Origin: Planctomycetota bacterium
Lineage (GTDB): Bacteria > Planctomycetota > Planctomycetia > Pirellulales > Pirellulaceae
Reading direction: 5' to 3'
Length of the DNA: 64,000 bases
NCBI GenBank assembly: GCA_026692845.1
Contig: JAPLNM010000141.1
Span: 1-64,000, forward strand
Part shown: positions 17,050-26,469 of the stretch, piece after piece
Position numbering within the stretch: the first letter of the stretch is position 1
Layout of the letters: every line of letters starts with the position of its first letter
Program-made: the position numbers and the translations under genes
The notes under the pieces: generated by a model
What the model saw: the letters and a program-made list of their open reading frames with translations, nothing else
Databases searched by the model: none
What the model was told of the DNA's origin: nothing

Positions 17050-18839
17050 GCTGCCATCTCCCGCGTCTTGAGGAAGAAGTAACTAACCAGGGCCGTCAAC
17101 ACAAAGTAGCCAAATGCGATCGTCAGGTGTCGAGCAAGTAGACCGCCGAAAAGATTGTAACCGTAGGCAACGAAGTTGGACGTATCGAGCTGCGAAAAAT
17201 TCGGAACCGCGTTCTTCAGTTGCGAGACGGCCAGCAAAATTCCGCGGTCGGCAGTGGCGATGACTTGCTGAAGCGTTTCGTTGCCGAGTTCCATTTCGAT
17301 TTGGGAGCCCATTTGGGTCGGCAAGCGGATGAGTGACTCGATCGGCCCGCCTCCTTTGGAGGTGGTCGTGACCAAGTTATCGACGAAGAACCCGAAGAAG
17401 CCCAAGACCAGGGCTGCGACCGTCGCGATGATCGCCACGGGCCCGGAGAGAAACGTCGAGAACATCACTCCGAAACAGATCACAATGAACATCTGAAGCC
17501 AGATGCTGATGTAGCCTTTGACGAAGTTCCACCAGAACTGCAAGTCTGCCGGTCGCAGGTAGATATCCGCCGCGGCCATCCCTAGGTACTGACCTCGGTC
17601 TTGGCAGCGAACGACGACTTCAAAACTTCCATTCGCAGCGATGTCATTGAAAAAGTCCAGGTCGGTGGCGATGTCTTTGCCTTCTTCGTTTTGTTTGAAG
17701 CCCTTGAGCTTGGTCCGCACCGAGCGTCGATCGACTTGGAACTCTTTGACTTTGAAAAGCTCGTCTTCGCTTTTGACTTTGCCATCGGTGCTGCGGAAGT
17801 GGATTAGGCCACCGACGGGCGTAACGATATCCCCTTTGTAGGTTCGAAACGCGCTGATGGTCAGGTCGTAAAGAATCACATCGCGGAACAGATTGGGTCG
17901 GACACCTTCGAATCGCCAGACGGCTCGCGAGAGCGAGTCACCTTCGATGTACTTCTGGTACTCGGACATGTATCCGACGTTGTAGCCTTCGTTTTTCTCA
18001 CCGTCGCGTCCGGTGAATTCTAGACCTTTGGCGTAGATCGGAATCCGGGCCGTCAGGTCATCGATCGGACTTCCAATGACGACCTTATCGCCCACCTTGG
18101 TCACGATGTGACGGTGCCCCTTGACCTCGTTGGTCGTTCCGCGTCCTTCGGAATTGAGCGTAAAGGTGTGGCGATGTCGGTTATTGTAGGTCGATTCGCC
18201 GGATTTCGCCGTCGGGTCGATCGAGACCAATTCATGGCTGTGATCTAGGCCCCGAACGACGAATACGTAGCTCAAGAGTCCCATGATCGCAAGGACCAGG
18301 GTACCGATGGCCGTAAAGCCCAAGACCCGTCCGAGGAACAATTCCAGGGGCCGAACCGGTTTGGTGGTAATCGTATAGATCGTGCGGTTTTTGATATCTG
18401 CAGGGATACTAAAGCAACTGATGAAAAGCCCAAGCAGGATCACCAGATAATTGGTCGCCGTGAGCACGAACACTAGGTAAAGTCTCGCGGGGCTATCGGC
18501 ATCTGGATCGAGGTACCAGCCGGCGAACATCATCGCGACGATGAAGATCCCGATGAGGACCAAGATCTTCTTTCGGATCGACTCTTTGACTGCCAGTTTC
18601 GCCATGGCGTATATTCGCCGAAACGAAAGCTTGGGCAAATCGACCGTAAAGAGCTGGCCGATGATTTGCGAGACCCTCAGGAAACCCTCGGATGGACCGT
18701 ACTTGAGCACCGAGACGATGTATCCGATGACAAACCCCAGTAGGGCCAGGGTCACCGAGAGGATCGCGCCGTCTCGCAGCGCGTTTTTCTCGAACAACCA
18801 TTCGCTGTAGGTCCAAAAATGATCGGGATTAAGCCGCAT
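17046..18839 (-). CDS. ABC-2 type transporter permease
   Basis: This 597-aa protein has membrane segments at about residues 24-45, 90-115, 125-150 and 175-200. A soluble insert of about 220 residues follows (about 205-425), with further segments near 440-500 and 565-590. The arrangement fits the larger GldF/NosY-like ABC-2 permeases with an extracytoplasmic domain. The TYTITTKPVRPLELFLGR region (about 150-170) resembles the coupling segment of this family. The ATPase is encoded 98 bp upstream and an anchored orphan overlaps its end, giving a three-gene export or envelope-modification cassette. The substrate is unknown. Confidence 0.78.
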   Translation of the reverse strand: MRLNPDHFWTYSEWLFEKNALRDGAILSVTLALLGFVIGYIVSVLKYGPSEGFLRVSQIIGQLFTVDLPKLSFRRIYAMAKLAVKESIRKKILVLIGIFIVAMMFAGWYLDPDADSPARLYLVFVLTATNYLVILLGLFISCFSIPADIKNRTIYTITTKPVRPLELFLGRVLGFTAIGTLVLAIMGLLSYVFVVRGLDHSHELVSIDPTAKSGESTYNNRHRHTFTLNSEGRGTTNEVKGHRHIVTKVGDKVVIGSPIDDLTARIPIYAKGLEFTGRDGEKNEGYNVGYMSEYQKYIEGDSLSRAVWRFEGVRPNLFRDVILYDLTISAFRTYKGDIVTPVGGLIHFRSTDGKVKSEDELFKVKEFQVDRRSVRTKLKGFKQNEEGKDIATDLDFFNDIAANGSFEVVVRCQDRGQYLGMAAADIYLRPADLQFWWNFVKGYISIWLQMFIVICFGVMFSTFLSGPVAIIATVAALVLGFFGFFVDNLVTTTSKGGGPIESLIRLPTQMGSQIEMELGNETLQQVIATADRGILLAVSQLKNAVPNFSQLDTSNFVAYGYNLFGGLLARHLTIAFGYFVLTALVSYFFLKTREMAA

Positions 18840-18861
18840 GATAAGAGAGTCTCGTGAGCGA

Positions 18862-18906
18862 TATCGAAGGCAAGAGTATCGAAGGCAACAGTATCGAAGG
18901 CAACAA
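18862..18906. repeat. Three tandem 15-bp repeats
   Basis: TATCGAAGGCAA starts at 18862, 18877 and 18892, with linkers GAG and CAG completing a 15-bp period. They lie between the ATPase and permease genes of the ABC cassette. A period divisible by three hints at former coding sequence, but no open frame is convincing. Confidence 0.5.
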
Positions 18907-18937
18907 TGGGACAGGAATCAAGGACGGGAAACAGGGA

Positions 18938-19873
18938 CTAGTTACCGCCTCGGCCACCTCGGCGACCCGGACGTTGCTCGCTCTCTTTGACGATCTCGAG
19001 GAACAGGTCTTCCATCGTTGTGGTGGGGTTATCCATCCGATCAAGCTTGCCACCGGATTTCTCGATGATTTCGCGGATCTGGTTCTTGGCCTCGTCGGTC
19101 AGGCCGCTGGCGTGGATCTCGGTGAGGTCTTGGATCTTCAGCAGGCTATCGACGCGTCCGAGCTCCTTGAGCTCTCCTTGGTGCAGGATCGCGACGCGGT
19201 CGCAGACGTCTTGGACGTCGGCCAATTGGTGCGAACACATCAGGATCGTCTTGCCTTCGTCGCGGAGCCGAAGGATCAAGTCCTTCATGTCGCGGGTCCC
19301 GAGAGGATCCAGACCGGTCGTCGGTTCATCGAGCACCAAGAACTCTGGTTGGTTGATCAGCGCTTGTGCCAAACCGATTCGCCGGGTCATCCCTTTGGAG
19401 TACTCTTTGAGTTGTCGGCGGCGGGCATGCTCGAGCTTGACCATCTTGATGAGGCTTTCGATCCGTTGCCTGCGCACGTCAGCGGGTATATCGAAGAGCC
19501 GGCCGTAGAAATCGAGGGTCTCCTCGGCGTTGAGGAACTTGTACAGGTACGATTCTTCGGGCAGGTATCCGATCCGCTCGTTTTTCGAAACGTCGGTGGC
19601 TTCTTTGCCGAAGACAAATACGCGGCCTTGGGTCGGGAAGAGCAGTCCGAGCATCAGTTTGATGGTCGTCGACTTGCCCGATCCGTTGGGACCCAAGAGC
19701 CCAAAAATTTCTCCACGGCGGACTTCCAAATCCAGGGACTTAAGTGCCTGGACTTTCTTGCGACCCCAGAAGTCGCGGTAGACTTTGCCTAGATTTCGGG
19801 TTTCAACGATCGTTTGGGTTGGATCGTTGTCGTGGGCCGAAGGCCGGTTTTCCTGGTCCAGTGAGGTTGCCAT
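18938..19873 (-). CDS. ABC transporter ATP-binding protein
   Basis: The ATPase of the ABC-2 cassette, 311 aa from the start chosen here. Walker A is GPNGSGKST, the signature region is [17 protein letters not shown] (SKGM in place of SGGQ, as in many ABC-2 exporters), Walker B is [12 protein letters not shown] and the switch His is in MCSHQL. The C-terminal extension after the ATPase core is typical of CcmA-like exporters, and the end is Gly/Arg-rich (RRGGRGGN). An upstream in-frame ATG at 19942 would add 23 residues with no homology, so the MATSLDQ start at 19873 is preferred. Confidence 0.88.
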   Translation of the reverse strand: MATSLDQENRPSAHDNDPTQTIVETRNLGKVYRDFWGRKKVQALKSLDLEVRRGEIFGLLGPNGSGKSTTIKLMLGLLFPTQGRVFVFGKEATDVSKNERIGYLPEESYLYKFLNAEETLDFYGRLFDIPADVRRQRIESLIKMVKLEHARRRQLKEYSKGMTRRIGLAQALINQPEFLVLDEPTTGLDPLGTRDMKDLILRLRDEGKTILMCSHQLADVQDVCDRVAILHQGELKELGRVDSLLKIQDLTEIHASGLTDEAKNQIREIIEKSGGKLDRMDNPTTTMEDLFLEIVKESEQRPGRRGGRGGN

Positions 19874-20031
19874 GGGATCAATCGACGGTTGTAGTCTAAG
19901 GGATGAGTGGACTGGGGGCCGAAAAGAACAGACAGACCCCAAGGATTGGCTGAACTACGAAGAAATCCCGGCTGTGGTTCAGCGACTGGCCACGCGAATC
20001 AAGGAAAAATCAGCCTAGGGAGCGTCGCCGA

Positions 20032-21462
20032 ATGGCCCCTGGTTTCTATAATCGCCTCATGCAACGATCCGACCCCCGCTACCTAGACTCCCTGCACTAT
20101 CTGCTCGACCGCGTCAATTTTGAAAAGTCGACCGATCGGGACCAGACCATCAACACCTTCCAACTCAGCAGGATGGCGTATCTGTTGGAGTTGCTGGGCA
20201 ACCCCCAATTGGCAGCACCGGTGATCCATGTTGCGGGGACCAAGGGAAAAGGCTCCGTCTGTTGGTTGTTGGCCGAGGCCTTCCGCCGCAACGGCCTGCG
20301 AACCGGCCTTTTTACCTCCCCTCATCTGGTCGATCTCGAAGAGCGTTTCGCCATCGATTCCCAAGCGATCGAGCCTGGGGAACTTGTCGATATCCTCGAT
20401 CAGATCCGATCGGCCGACCAACGCTGCACGCAAAGCCAGCACGGACAGCCGACGTTCTTCGAGCTGACCAACGCCATCGGTTGGTTGGCATTCCGAAACC
20501 ACAAGACCCAGGTCAACGTCATCGAGGTCGGACTCGGGGGACGCTTAGACAGCACCAACGTCTGCTCTCCGACACTTTGCATCATCACAAGCATCAGCTA
20601 CGACCACCAACTCCAGTTGGGAAACACCTTGGCCGAAATCGCAGCAGAAAAGGCCGGGATCATCAAGCCCAGCATCCCAGTCATCTGCGGAGCTAGAGCC
20701 CCAGAGGCCGCAGCGGTGATCCAAGCCCGGGCGATCGACCAGGGGTCCGAACTGCTGCAATTGGGCCGGGATTTCGACGCCCAATGGACCCCCAACACCG
20801 AGGCACTTTCGGCGAGTGTCGATTACTCCGGCGATTACTCCGGGTACCGAACCGTCTTGCGGATGCTCGGCAAGCATCAATCCGACAACGCCGCAATCGC
20901 AATTGCGGCTTGGCGAAAACTCAAGCAACTCGGCTGGAATCTCCAGGACCGAGCCATCGAAGAGTCGTTGGCAAACACGCAAGTCCCCGCAAGACTCGAG
21001 GTGATCTCGACCGACCCGACATGGATCCTCGACAGCGCGCACAACGAGGCCTCGATCAACGCCCTTATCGATACCCTCAAGACGTACTTTCCGTCGCGGC
21101 CCAAGACGGTCGTTTTTGCCTGTTCAAAAGACAAAAAAGCAGCCGAAATGCTCGAACGTTTGATCCCATCGGTCGATCGAATCGTCCTGACTCAGTTCCG
21201 TTCCAACCCCCGGTTCACCCCGGTCGAAAAACTTCGGCATATCGCCGAGCAACGCGTCTCGATCGGCCGCAAGGCAGGCCAGCGCGTCGCGACAATCCAC
21301 ACCGCAGAAGATCTGCCACGTGCCATGGGGCTTGTCAGCCAGCTCCCAGCAATCGACCTGGCAGCGAACCGATCGATGGTCCATGTCATCACCGGTTCGT
21401 TCTTTATTGCCAGCGAGGCCAAGGCTTATTTTGCCTCAGGTGGCCAAATCGGACCGACCTAA
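20032..21462 (+). CDS. folC: Folylpolyglutamate synthase / dihydrofolate synthase
   Basis: This 476-aa Mur-ligase-family enzyme adds glutamate to folates. It has the P-loop HVAGTKGKGSV (about residues 66-76), TGLFTSPHLVDLEERF, the FELTNAIGWLAF helix, VIEVGLGGRLDSTN, ITSISYDHQLQLGNTLAEIAAEKAGI and the C-terminal ILDSAHNEAS motif, which follow FolC closely. GGGAG at 20018-20022 supports the ATG at 20032; a second Met (MQRSDPRY) at 20059 is an alternative. It is divergent from the ABC ATPase. Confidence 0.93.
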   Translation: MAPGFYNRLMQRSDPRYLDSLHYLLDRVNFEKSTDRDQTINTFQLSRMAYLLELLGNPQLAAPVIHVAGTKGKGSVCWLLAEAFRRNGLRTGLFTSPHLVDLEERFAIDSQAIEPGELVDILDQIRSADQRCTQSQHGQPTFFELTNAIGWLAFRNHKTQVNVIEVGLGGRLDSTNVCSPTLCIITSISYDHQLQLGNTLAEIAAEKAGIIKPSIPVICGARAPEAAAVIQARAIDQGSELLQLGRDFDAQWTPNTEALSASVDYSGDYSGYRTVLRMLGKHQSDNAAIAIAAWRKLKQLGWNLQDRAIEESLANTQVPARLEVISTDPTWILDSAHNEASINALIDTLKTYFPSRPKTVVFACSKDKKAAEMLERLIPSVDRIVLTQFRSNPRFTPVEKLRHIAEQRVSIGRKAGQRVATIHTAEDLPRAMGLVSQLPAIDLAANRSMVHVITGSFFIASEAKAYFASGGQIGPT

Positions 21463-21645
21463 CCGATTTTTAACAAAAAAACGGAGGTTTTGATCCTAGG
21501 ATACGCCTCGATTAAATAAGATAATAAGATGTATCAATCGGGGGCTGCGCGGTGCCTCCTTACGTCGTTGCCTGCGTTCGTCGCCGACCGAATCGCAGCT
21601 AAAAATTCGCGTTAGGCATTTTGGAGTTGGGCCAAAGTACAAACT

Positions 21646-22338
21646 ATGCGATTGACTCTCCGGACCTTGCTGTCGTATCGCGATGGCGTGTTGCCTCAAA
21701 AGGCCCACGAGGAACTTGGGCTCAAGTTCCGTGAGAGCCAAACCGCACAGAGCCTCTCAAGCAGGATCGACCGAGCGCAGACGTCTCCTTCCTCGCTCGC
21801 AAGCGAGCTTGCCGAAATCGAGCAGACCTGTTCGCCCAACGAGGTATCCGAGTTCCTCGATGGCGGGATGTCGCTCGATCGAGTCTTTTCGATGGAGCGA
21901 AAATGCGTCGGCAGCAACGCCATGCTCGCCGAGCTTGCTACGGTCCATTCGATCCTGGCTCGTGAGCTGCTTGGGACTCGAAAAAACCCATCGAACGAAC
22001 CGACCGCGACGTTGCTTGCGCGACTCCATGCGCTGCATGACCCAGCTGATGCTTCTGCTGGCGATGCTTCGAATTGGGAAAAGAACGCACGAGAACCGAC
22101 CCGGAGCGATCGGCCTAGCAATGGGGTTTATGGCAACGCCAGTGCCAGTGCGACTCCTAGCAGTGCTTCTGCGATTCCCATTGCAAGCCACAGCGCCGAT
22201 GGGATCGGGATGGACTTGGAAGACAGTCCGCAGGATATGGACATGGGTACACTCGGGCTATTGCTTCAGACGGTGGGCTTGGCCTTCGTCTTAGCGATTC
22301 TGGGTTGGTGGATTCTTCGTAATACCTCTTTTTTATAG
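21646..22338 (+). CDS. Tail-anchored membrane protein of unknown function
   Basis: This 230-aa protein has a soluble N-terminal helical domain beginning MRLTLRTLLSYRDGVLPQKA, a Ser/Ala/Asn-rich linker (about 150-190) and a single C-terminal membrane helix (LLLQTVGLAFVLAILGWWIL). The N-terminal segment resembles small domains I associate with planctomycete genomes, but I cannot name its function. With the membrane helix at the end and no leader, it should be a tail-anchored protein with its domain in the cytoplasm. It lies 47 bp before the secretin-like gene on the same strand and may share a transcript. Confidence 0.6.
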   Translation: MRLTLRTLLSYRDGVLPQKAHEELGLKFRESQTAQSLSSRIDRAQTSPSSLASELAEIEQTCSPNEVSEFLDGGMSLDRVFSMERKCVGSNAMLAELATVHSILARELLGTRKNPSNEPTATLLARLHALHDPADASAGDASNWEKNAREPTRSDRPSNGVYGNASASATPSSASAIPIASHSADGIGMDLEDSPQDMDMGTLGLLLQTVGLAFVLAILGWWILRNTSFL

Positions 22339-22385
22339 ACATTAAGTCTGTCCGCAGGCAGGCGAGCTTTGGAGACTAACGCAGG

Positions 22386-25300
22386 TTGAACATGACGATG
22401 ACTACTCCTAATGAATTCTCTAGCAATGGTCTTTCCGATACGAATCGCTTGGATCCCATGGATCGCTTTCCAATAGCTTTCAAGGCGGTTTGCAAGCTGG
22501 CCGGGTCGCTCGCGAAGTCCGTCGCCGGGTTGCTCGCCGCGCTGCTGATCGTCACGGCAGTGGCGTATAGTCAGGACCCCAACGAGGGAGCTCCGGACGC
22601 TCCAGGGCAACCTGGACAGCCAGGGCAACCTGGAGGGCAACCGGGGCAACCGGGGCAAGTAGACCCCAATGGGCAAAAGCCACCCAATGGCGGCCCTGGT
22701 AGCAAAGCTCCCGATGGGGCATCTAAGGATCCTTCTACGCTCAAGCGTCCGACGGAGCCCAAGCAAGCCCCTAGTCCGCGGGCCTTTGAGATCAAGCCTG
22801 ACGAGCAGGGGATGATTCAGTTCCAGTTCCGAGATCAGGCTTGGCCCGACGTGCTCCAATGGGTTGCGGATGTCTCCGGGCTGGCGCTCGATTGGCAGGA
22901 GTTGCCATCGGATCTGCTGAGCATCGCGACGCCTGGAAAAGCCTCTTTGAGCGAAACGCGCGATATGATCAATCGCCATTTGCTCGCTCGCGGCTTTACC
23001 ATCTTGGAGTTCCCTGGGGTATTGCAGGTTGTCAAGACCAAGGACGTCAATGCCTCGCTGATTCCGCGCGTCGAGCCCGAGGAGCTTGAATCGCTTCCTG
23101 CGAATCGATTTGTCCGCACGACGTACAAGCTCGACACGTTGATTGCTAAGGACCTGATCGAGGAGCTCAAGCAACTGATCAGCTCGAATGGAACGATGCG
23201 AGCTTTGAGCAAAACCAATCGGCTCGAAGCGATGGACACCGCAGCGAACCTTGCGGAAATCCACCGGATACTCAGCCAAGAGCAGTCCGAGGCGGTCTTG
23301 AACAATCTGGCTCGCGAGTTCCAATTGCAGCACGTTCGGGCCACAGAGGTCCGAGATCAGCTCTCGCAGTTTCTGAAGCTTGAGCCATCCAAGAGTGCCA
23401 ATCCGCAACCGGGGCGAATGAGTCCCGAGGAGATGGAAGCGCAGCAGCAGCAGATGATGATGCAGCAACAGCTCGCAGCCCAGCAGGGACGCCAGGGCGG
23501 ACCGAAGCCCGCCTCGCCCAGTCGCACCGAGGTCTATTTGATCGCCAACACCCGACGCAACAGCATCATCGTCAATGCCCCTCCCGACAAAATGGCGATC
23601 GTCGCCGCGTTTATCACACGCATCGATGTCTCCAATCCAGACGAAAACTACCAAGCGATGACGACCCGGATGAAGGTCTATCGCTTGAGCAGCTTGGATC
23701 CCAAGCAGTTTGTCAGTTCGCTCATGGCGCTGAACGTGTTGGAACCGACAACCCGCCTTGAGGCCGACGACAAGAACAAATCGATGATCGCTTACGCCTC
23801 GCTTGCCGACCATTTGACGATCCAAGAAACACTCAAAAAGCTCGATGGATCGGCAAGGCAAGCCGAGGTCATCGCCCTGCGTCGACTCCGAGCCGACGAG
23901 GTCGCAGGGACCATACGCATGCTCATGGGAGTCGAACAAGACAAAAAGGACGACAACCAACGGCGAAACTATTTCTCCTACGATTACTACTCCCAACGCA
24001 ACAAGGATAACGCTTCGAAGGATACGCTGCGCATCGGAGTTAACGCTGAGAGCAACCAACTGATCCTTTGGGCCAACGAGTACGAGTCCGAGGAAATTAA
24101 AAAGTTATTGCTCAAGCTCGGCGAACTACCCCCCGAGGCACGCAGCGATCAACGGGCCCGTGTGATCGATGGGAATCGAAGCGAGCAGATGCGAGAGTAT
24201 CTAGAACGACTCAAGCGGACGTTTGACCAAAAGGGGATCGAGCTCGAGATCCCCGCCGAGTCGGAATTCCAGAGCGATCAGCCGAAGCAAAGCGACAAAC
24301 CGAGCGACCCGGACAAACCGATTCCCAAAGCGCCCGAGCTGATCCAGATCGGAGCCAATGCGCACAAGGGACCCTTGTCCGAAACGCCTTCCGGGAGCGT
24401 TTTGGTTGCAACCTCCCAGGAAACCTCCCAGGAAACCTCCCAGGAAACCTCCCAGGAAACCTCCCAACAGCCCTTACAAAAAAACGCTCAGAGGAACGCT
24501 CAGAGGAACGCTCAGAGGAACTCTCAGGAAAACACTCAGGCGACCCCTCAAGCCGGCAAAAGCACCGTCAAAGTTCGGTTCGACGAACAAGGCAACTTGG
24601 TGTTGGAATCCGACGACACCAAGGCGCTCGATGAACTCGAAGAGTGGATGATCAGCAACGCTCCCCCCGAAAAAGAATACGACGTTTTCCAAATCCGTCA
24701 CGCGAGAGCTTATTGGATCAAACTCAACCTCGAAGAGTACTTCAAGGACGATTCGAATAAGAAAAACGATGGAGACGTATTGCTCGGCTTCCTTTTCGGA
24801 ATGGAGTCGAGCAAGCGGGACGACGATGGGCCCCAGCTCGGCAAAAAACGCAAGCTCAAGCTCATGAGCGACTCGGACTCCAATACGCTTTTGATCAGCG
24901 GGGCAAGTCCCACGCAACTCAAGACCATTCAAAGGCTTGTCGCTCTTTGGGATAAGCCCGAGAAGCAGGACAAGCAGAACTTGCGATACACCAAGACCCT
25001 CAAGGTCGAGTTCTCCAAGGCCGAGAACATCGCCGATGCGATCAAGGACGCATTCCGAGACCTCTTGAGTTCCAACGACAAAGCCTTGGCCCGCAATCCA
25101 AAGGAGCCCGGTCAAGCCGCAGGGAGCAAAGAGTCCAAGCATCAGTCCGAAGACTCGATCTCCGAGGGTGGGATGAACTACGATTTCTCCGGAAAGCTCA
25201 GTTTGGGGGTCGATGCGATCACCAACACGATCATCGTCAGTGCCAAGGGGGAGGATCTGTTGAAATTGGTCACTGATATGATCGAAGAGCTCGACCTGAA

Positions 25301-25544
25301 GGCCAAGCGGAACGAAGCTGTCGAAGTGATCCAAGTCGGCGGGACAAGCACTGTTGCGTTGGAAAAAGCGCTCAAGAATCTGCTCCGACCCCAAAATGGT
25401 ATGGACCCAAATGCTCGGCCCCCTCAGAATCTGAAAATCTCACCTGACGGCCAAGGCGGCATGCAGCGGCCTAGTCAGGCCAGAGACCCACGCCGTGGCG
25501 GTGCTGGCAATGCGTCGGGCAATCAAGCGTTCGGCGACGATTGA
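22386..25544 (+). CDS. Secretin N-domain-like repeat protein without a visible pore domain
   Basis: This 1052-aa protein has a leader or anchor (about residues 42-60) and a collagen-like Gly-Gln-Pro stretch (about 70-95). Several repeated modules of the secretin/NolW type follow; each has the family pattern of hydrophobic strand, xxADExAxxI helix and NxLIIxA (for example NSIIVNAPPDKMAIV, NTLLISGASPTQLKTI, NTIIVSAKGEDLLKL). Between modules are low-complexity repeats (SQETSQET; QRNAQRNA). The beta-barrel signature of true GspD secretins is not seen at the C-terminus, which ends in a Gly/Pro/Arg-rich tail. It is therefore a secretin-related periplasmic protein rather than a complete outer-membrane channel, unless a partner supplies the pore. 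Confidence 0.7.
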   Translation: MNMTMTTPNEFSSNGLSDTNRLDPMDRFPIAFKAVCKLAGSLAKSVAGLLAALLIVTAVAYSQDPNEGAPDAPGQPGQPGQPGGQPGQPGQVDPNGQKPPNGGPGSKAPDGASKDPSTLKRPTEPKQAPSPRAFEIKPDEQGMIQFQFRDQAWPDVLQWVADVSGLALDWQELPSDLLSIATPGKASLSETRDMINRHLLARGFTILEFPGVLQVVKTKDVNASLIPRVEPEELESLPANRFVRTTYKLDTLIAKDLIEELKQLISSNGTMRALSKTNRLEAMDTAANLAEIHRILSQEQSEAVLNNLAREFQLQHVRATEVRDQLSQFLKLEPSKSANPQPGRMSPEEMEAQQQQMMMQQQLAAQQGRQGGPKPASPSRTEVYLIANTRRNSIIVNAPPDKMAIVAAFITRIDVSNPDENYQAMTTRMKVYRLSSLDPKQFVSSLMALNVLEPTTRLEADDKNKSMIAYASLADHLTIQETLKKLDGSARQAEVIALRRLRADEVAGTIRMLMGVEQDKKDDNQRRNYFSYDYYSQRNKDNASKDTLRIGVNAESNQLILWANEYESEEIKKLLLKLGELPPEARSDQRARVIDGNRSEQMREYLERLKRTFDQKGIELEIPAESEFQSDQPKQSDKPSDPDKPIPKAPELIQIGANAHKGPLSETPSGSVLVATSQETSQETSQETSQETSQQPLQKNAQRNAQRNAQRNSQENTQATPQAGKSTVKVRFDEQGNLVLESDDTKALDELEEWMISNAPPEKEYDVFQIRHARAYWIKLNLEEYFKDDSNKKNDGDVLLGFLFGMESSKRDDDGPQLGKKRKLKLMSDSDSNTLLISGASPTQLKTIQRLVALWDKPEKQDKQNLRYTKTLKVEFSKAENIADAIKDAFRDLLSSNDKALARNPKEPGQAAGSKESKHQSEDSISEGGMNYDFSGKLSLGVDAITNTIIVSAKGEDLLKLVTDMIEELDLKAKRNEAVEVIQVGGTSTVALEKALKNLLRPQNGMDPNARPPQNLKISPDGQGGMQRPSQARDPRRGGAGNASGNQAFGDD

Positions 25545-25635
25545 TTTCAGCGACGATTGAGCCCAAGCCGTTCCACACGGGCATTCCACACGGGCATTCC
25601 ATACCAATAGCAATCCACCGGCAAGAAGTGAATCG

Positions 25636-26424
25636 ATGAATATTTTAGAGGGACAAACAGCAATCGTTTCGGGCGCAGCGCGGGGGATCGGAGCGGCGAT
25701 AGCCAAAGCTCTGGCCGACGCAGGAGCCAATGTAGCCGTCAACGACATTCGCGAACCTACCGAGACCGTCGAGGCGATTCGAGCCATGGGTCGCAAATCG
25801 ATCTCGCTCGTCGGGGACGTTTCGGACCAAGCAGCCGTCGAAGCGATGGTACAGAAATGCAAAGACGAACTCGGACCCGTATCGATCCTAGTATCCAACG
25901 CAGCCTTCAGCGATCGCGAACTTTTTTATCAAGCGAACATGGATGGTTTTCGCAAGACCATCGATGTGTGCATGTGGGGGCCGTATTACCTTGCCCGAGC
26001 TGTTGCCAACCAAATGATCGCCGAAAAGGTGCATGGGAATATGGTCTTTGTCAGTTCCCCGCATGCGTACAAGCCGATCCCAGGAGCGACGGCTTACAAC
26101 ATGGCCAAGGCGGCCTTGGATCAACTAGCCAAGACCGCTGCGGTGGAGCTTTCCGAGCACCGGATCCGAGTCAATTTGGTCCATCCGGGCTGGACCGATA
26201 CACCGGGAGAACGCAAGTTCTTTTTCGAGGATGAACTCCAGGAGCACGCAAGCAACCTGCCATGGGGACGCCTTGCGAAGCCCGAAGACATCGCCCATGG
26301 CGTGGTATTCTTGTGCGACCCGCGCAGCGACTACATCACCGGAGCGACCCTCTCGATCGATGGCGGGATCGTCTTACCCTATCAGGAGATGTTCCGCATC
26401 CGAAACCGGCCCAAGACCACCTAA
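25636..26424 (+). CDS. Short-chain dehydrogenase/reductase
   Basis: This 262-aa classical SDR has the cofactor motif SGAARGIGAAIA (residues 12-23), the Asp following VNDI, an NAA-type SNAAFSD, the catalytic Ser in VFVSSPHA and YNMAK carrying the catalytic Tyr and Lys. The C-terminal PGWTDTPGE and DYITGATLSIDGG segments are characteristic. It most resembles FabG/glucose-dehydrogenase-like NAD(P) oxidoreductases; the substrate cannot be assigned. Two 13-bp direct repeats (TTCCACACGGGCA) lie just upstream at about 25573-25600. Confidence 0.85.
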   Translation: MNILEGQTAIVSGAARGIGAAIAKALADAGANVAVNDIREPTETVEAIRAMGRKSISLVGDVSDQAAVEAMVQKCKDELGPVSILVSNAAFSDRELFYQANMDGFRKTIDVCMWGPYYLARAVANQMIAEKVHGNMVFVSSPHAYKPIPGATAYNMAKAALDQLAKTAAVELSEHRIRVNLVHPGWTDTPGERKFFFEDELQEHASNLPWGRLAKPEDIAHGVVFLCDPRSDYITGATLSIDGGIVLPYQEMFRIRNRPKTT

Positions 26425-26469
26425 GGGTCTAGGGCTGTAAACTCACCGCCAAATGGATTTGGATGCCCG

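Noticed and set aside
22266-24059. 597-aa open frame on the minus strand opposite the secretin-like gene
   Set aside because: Antisense frame kept open by codon bias; the plus-strand frame has recognisable secretin-N patterns and a leader.
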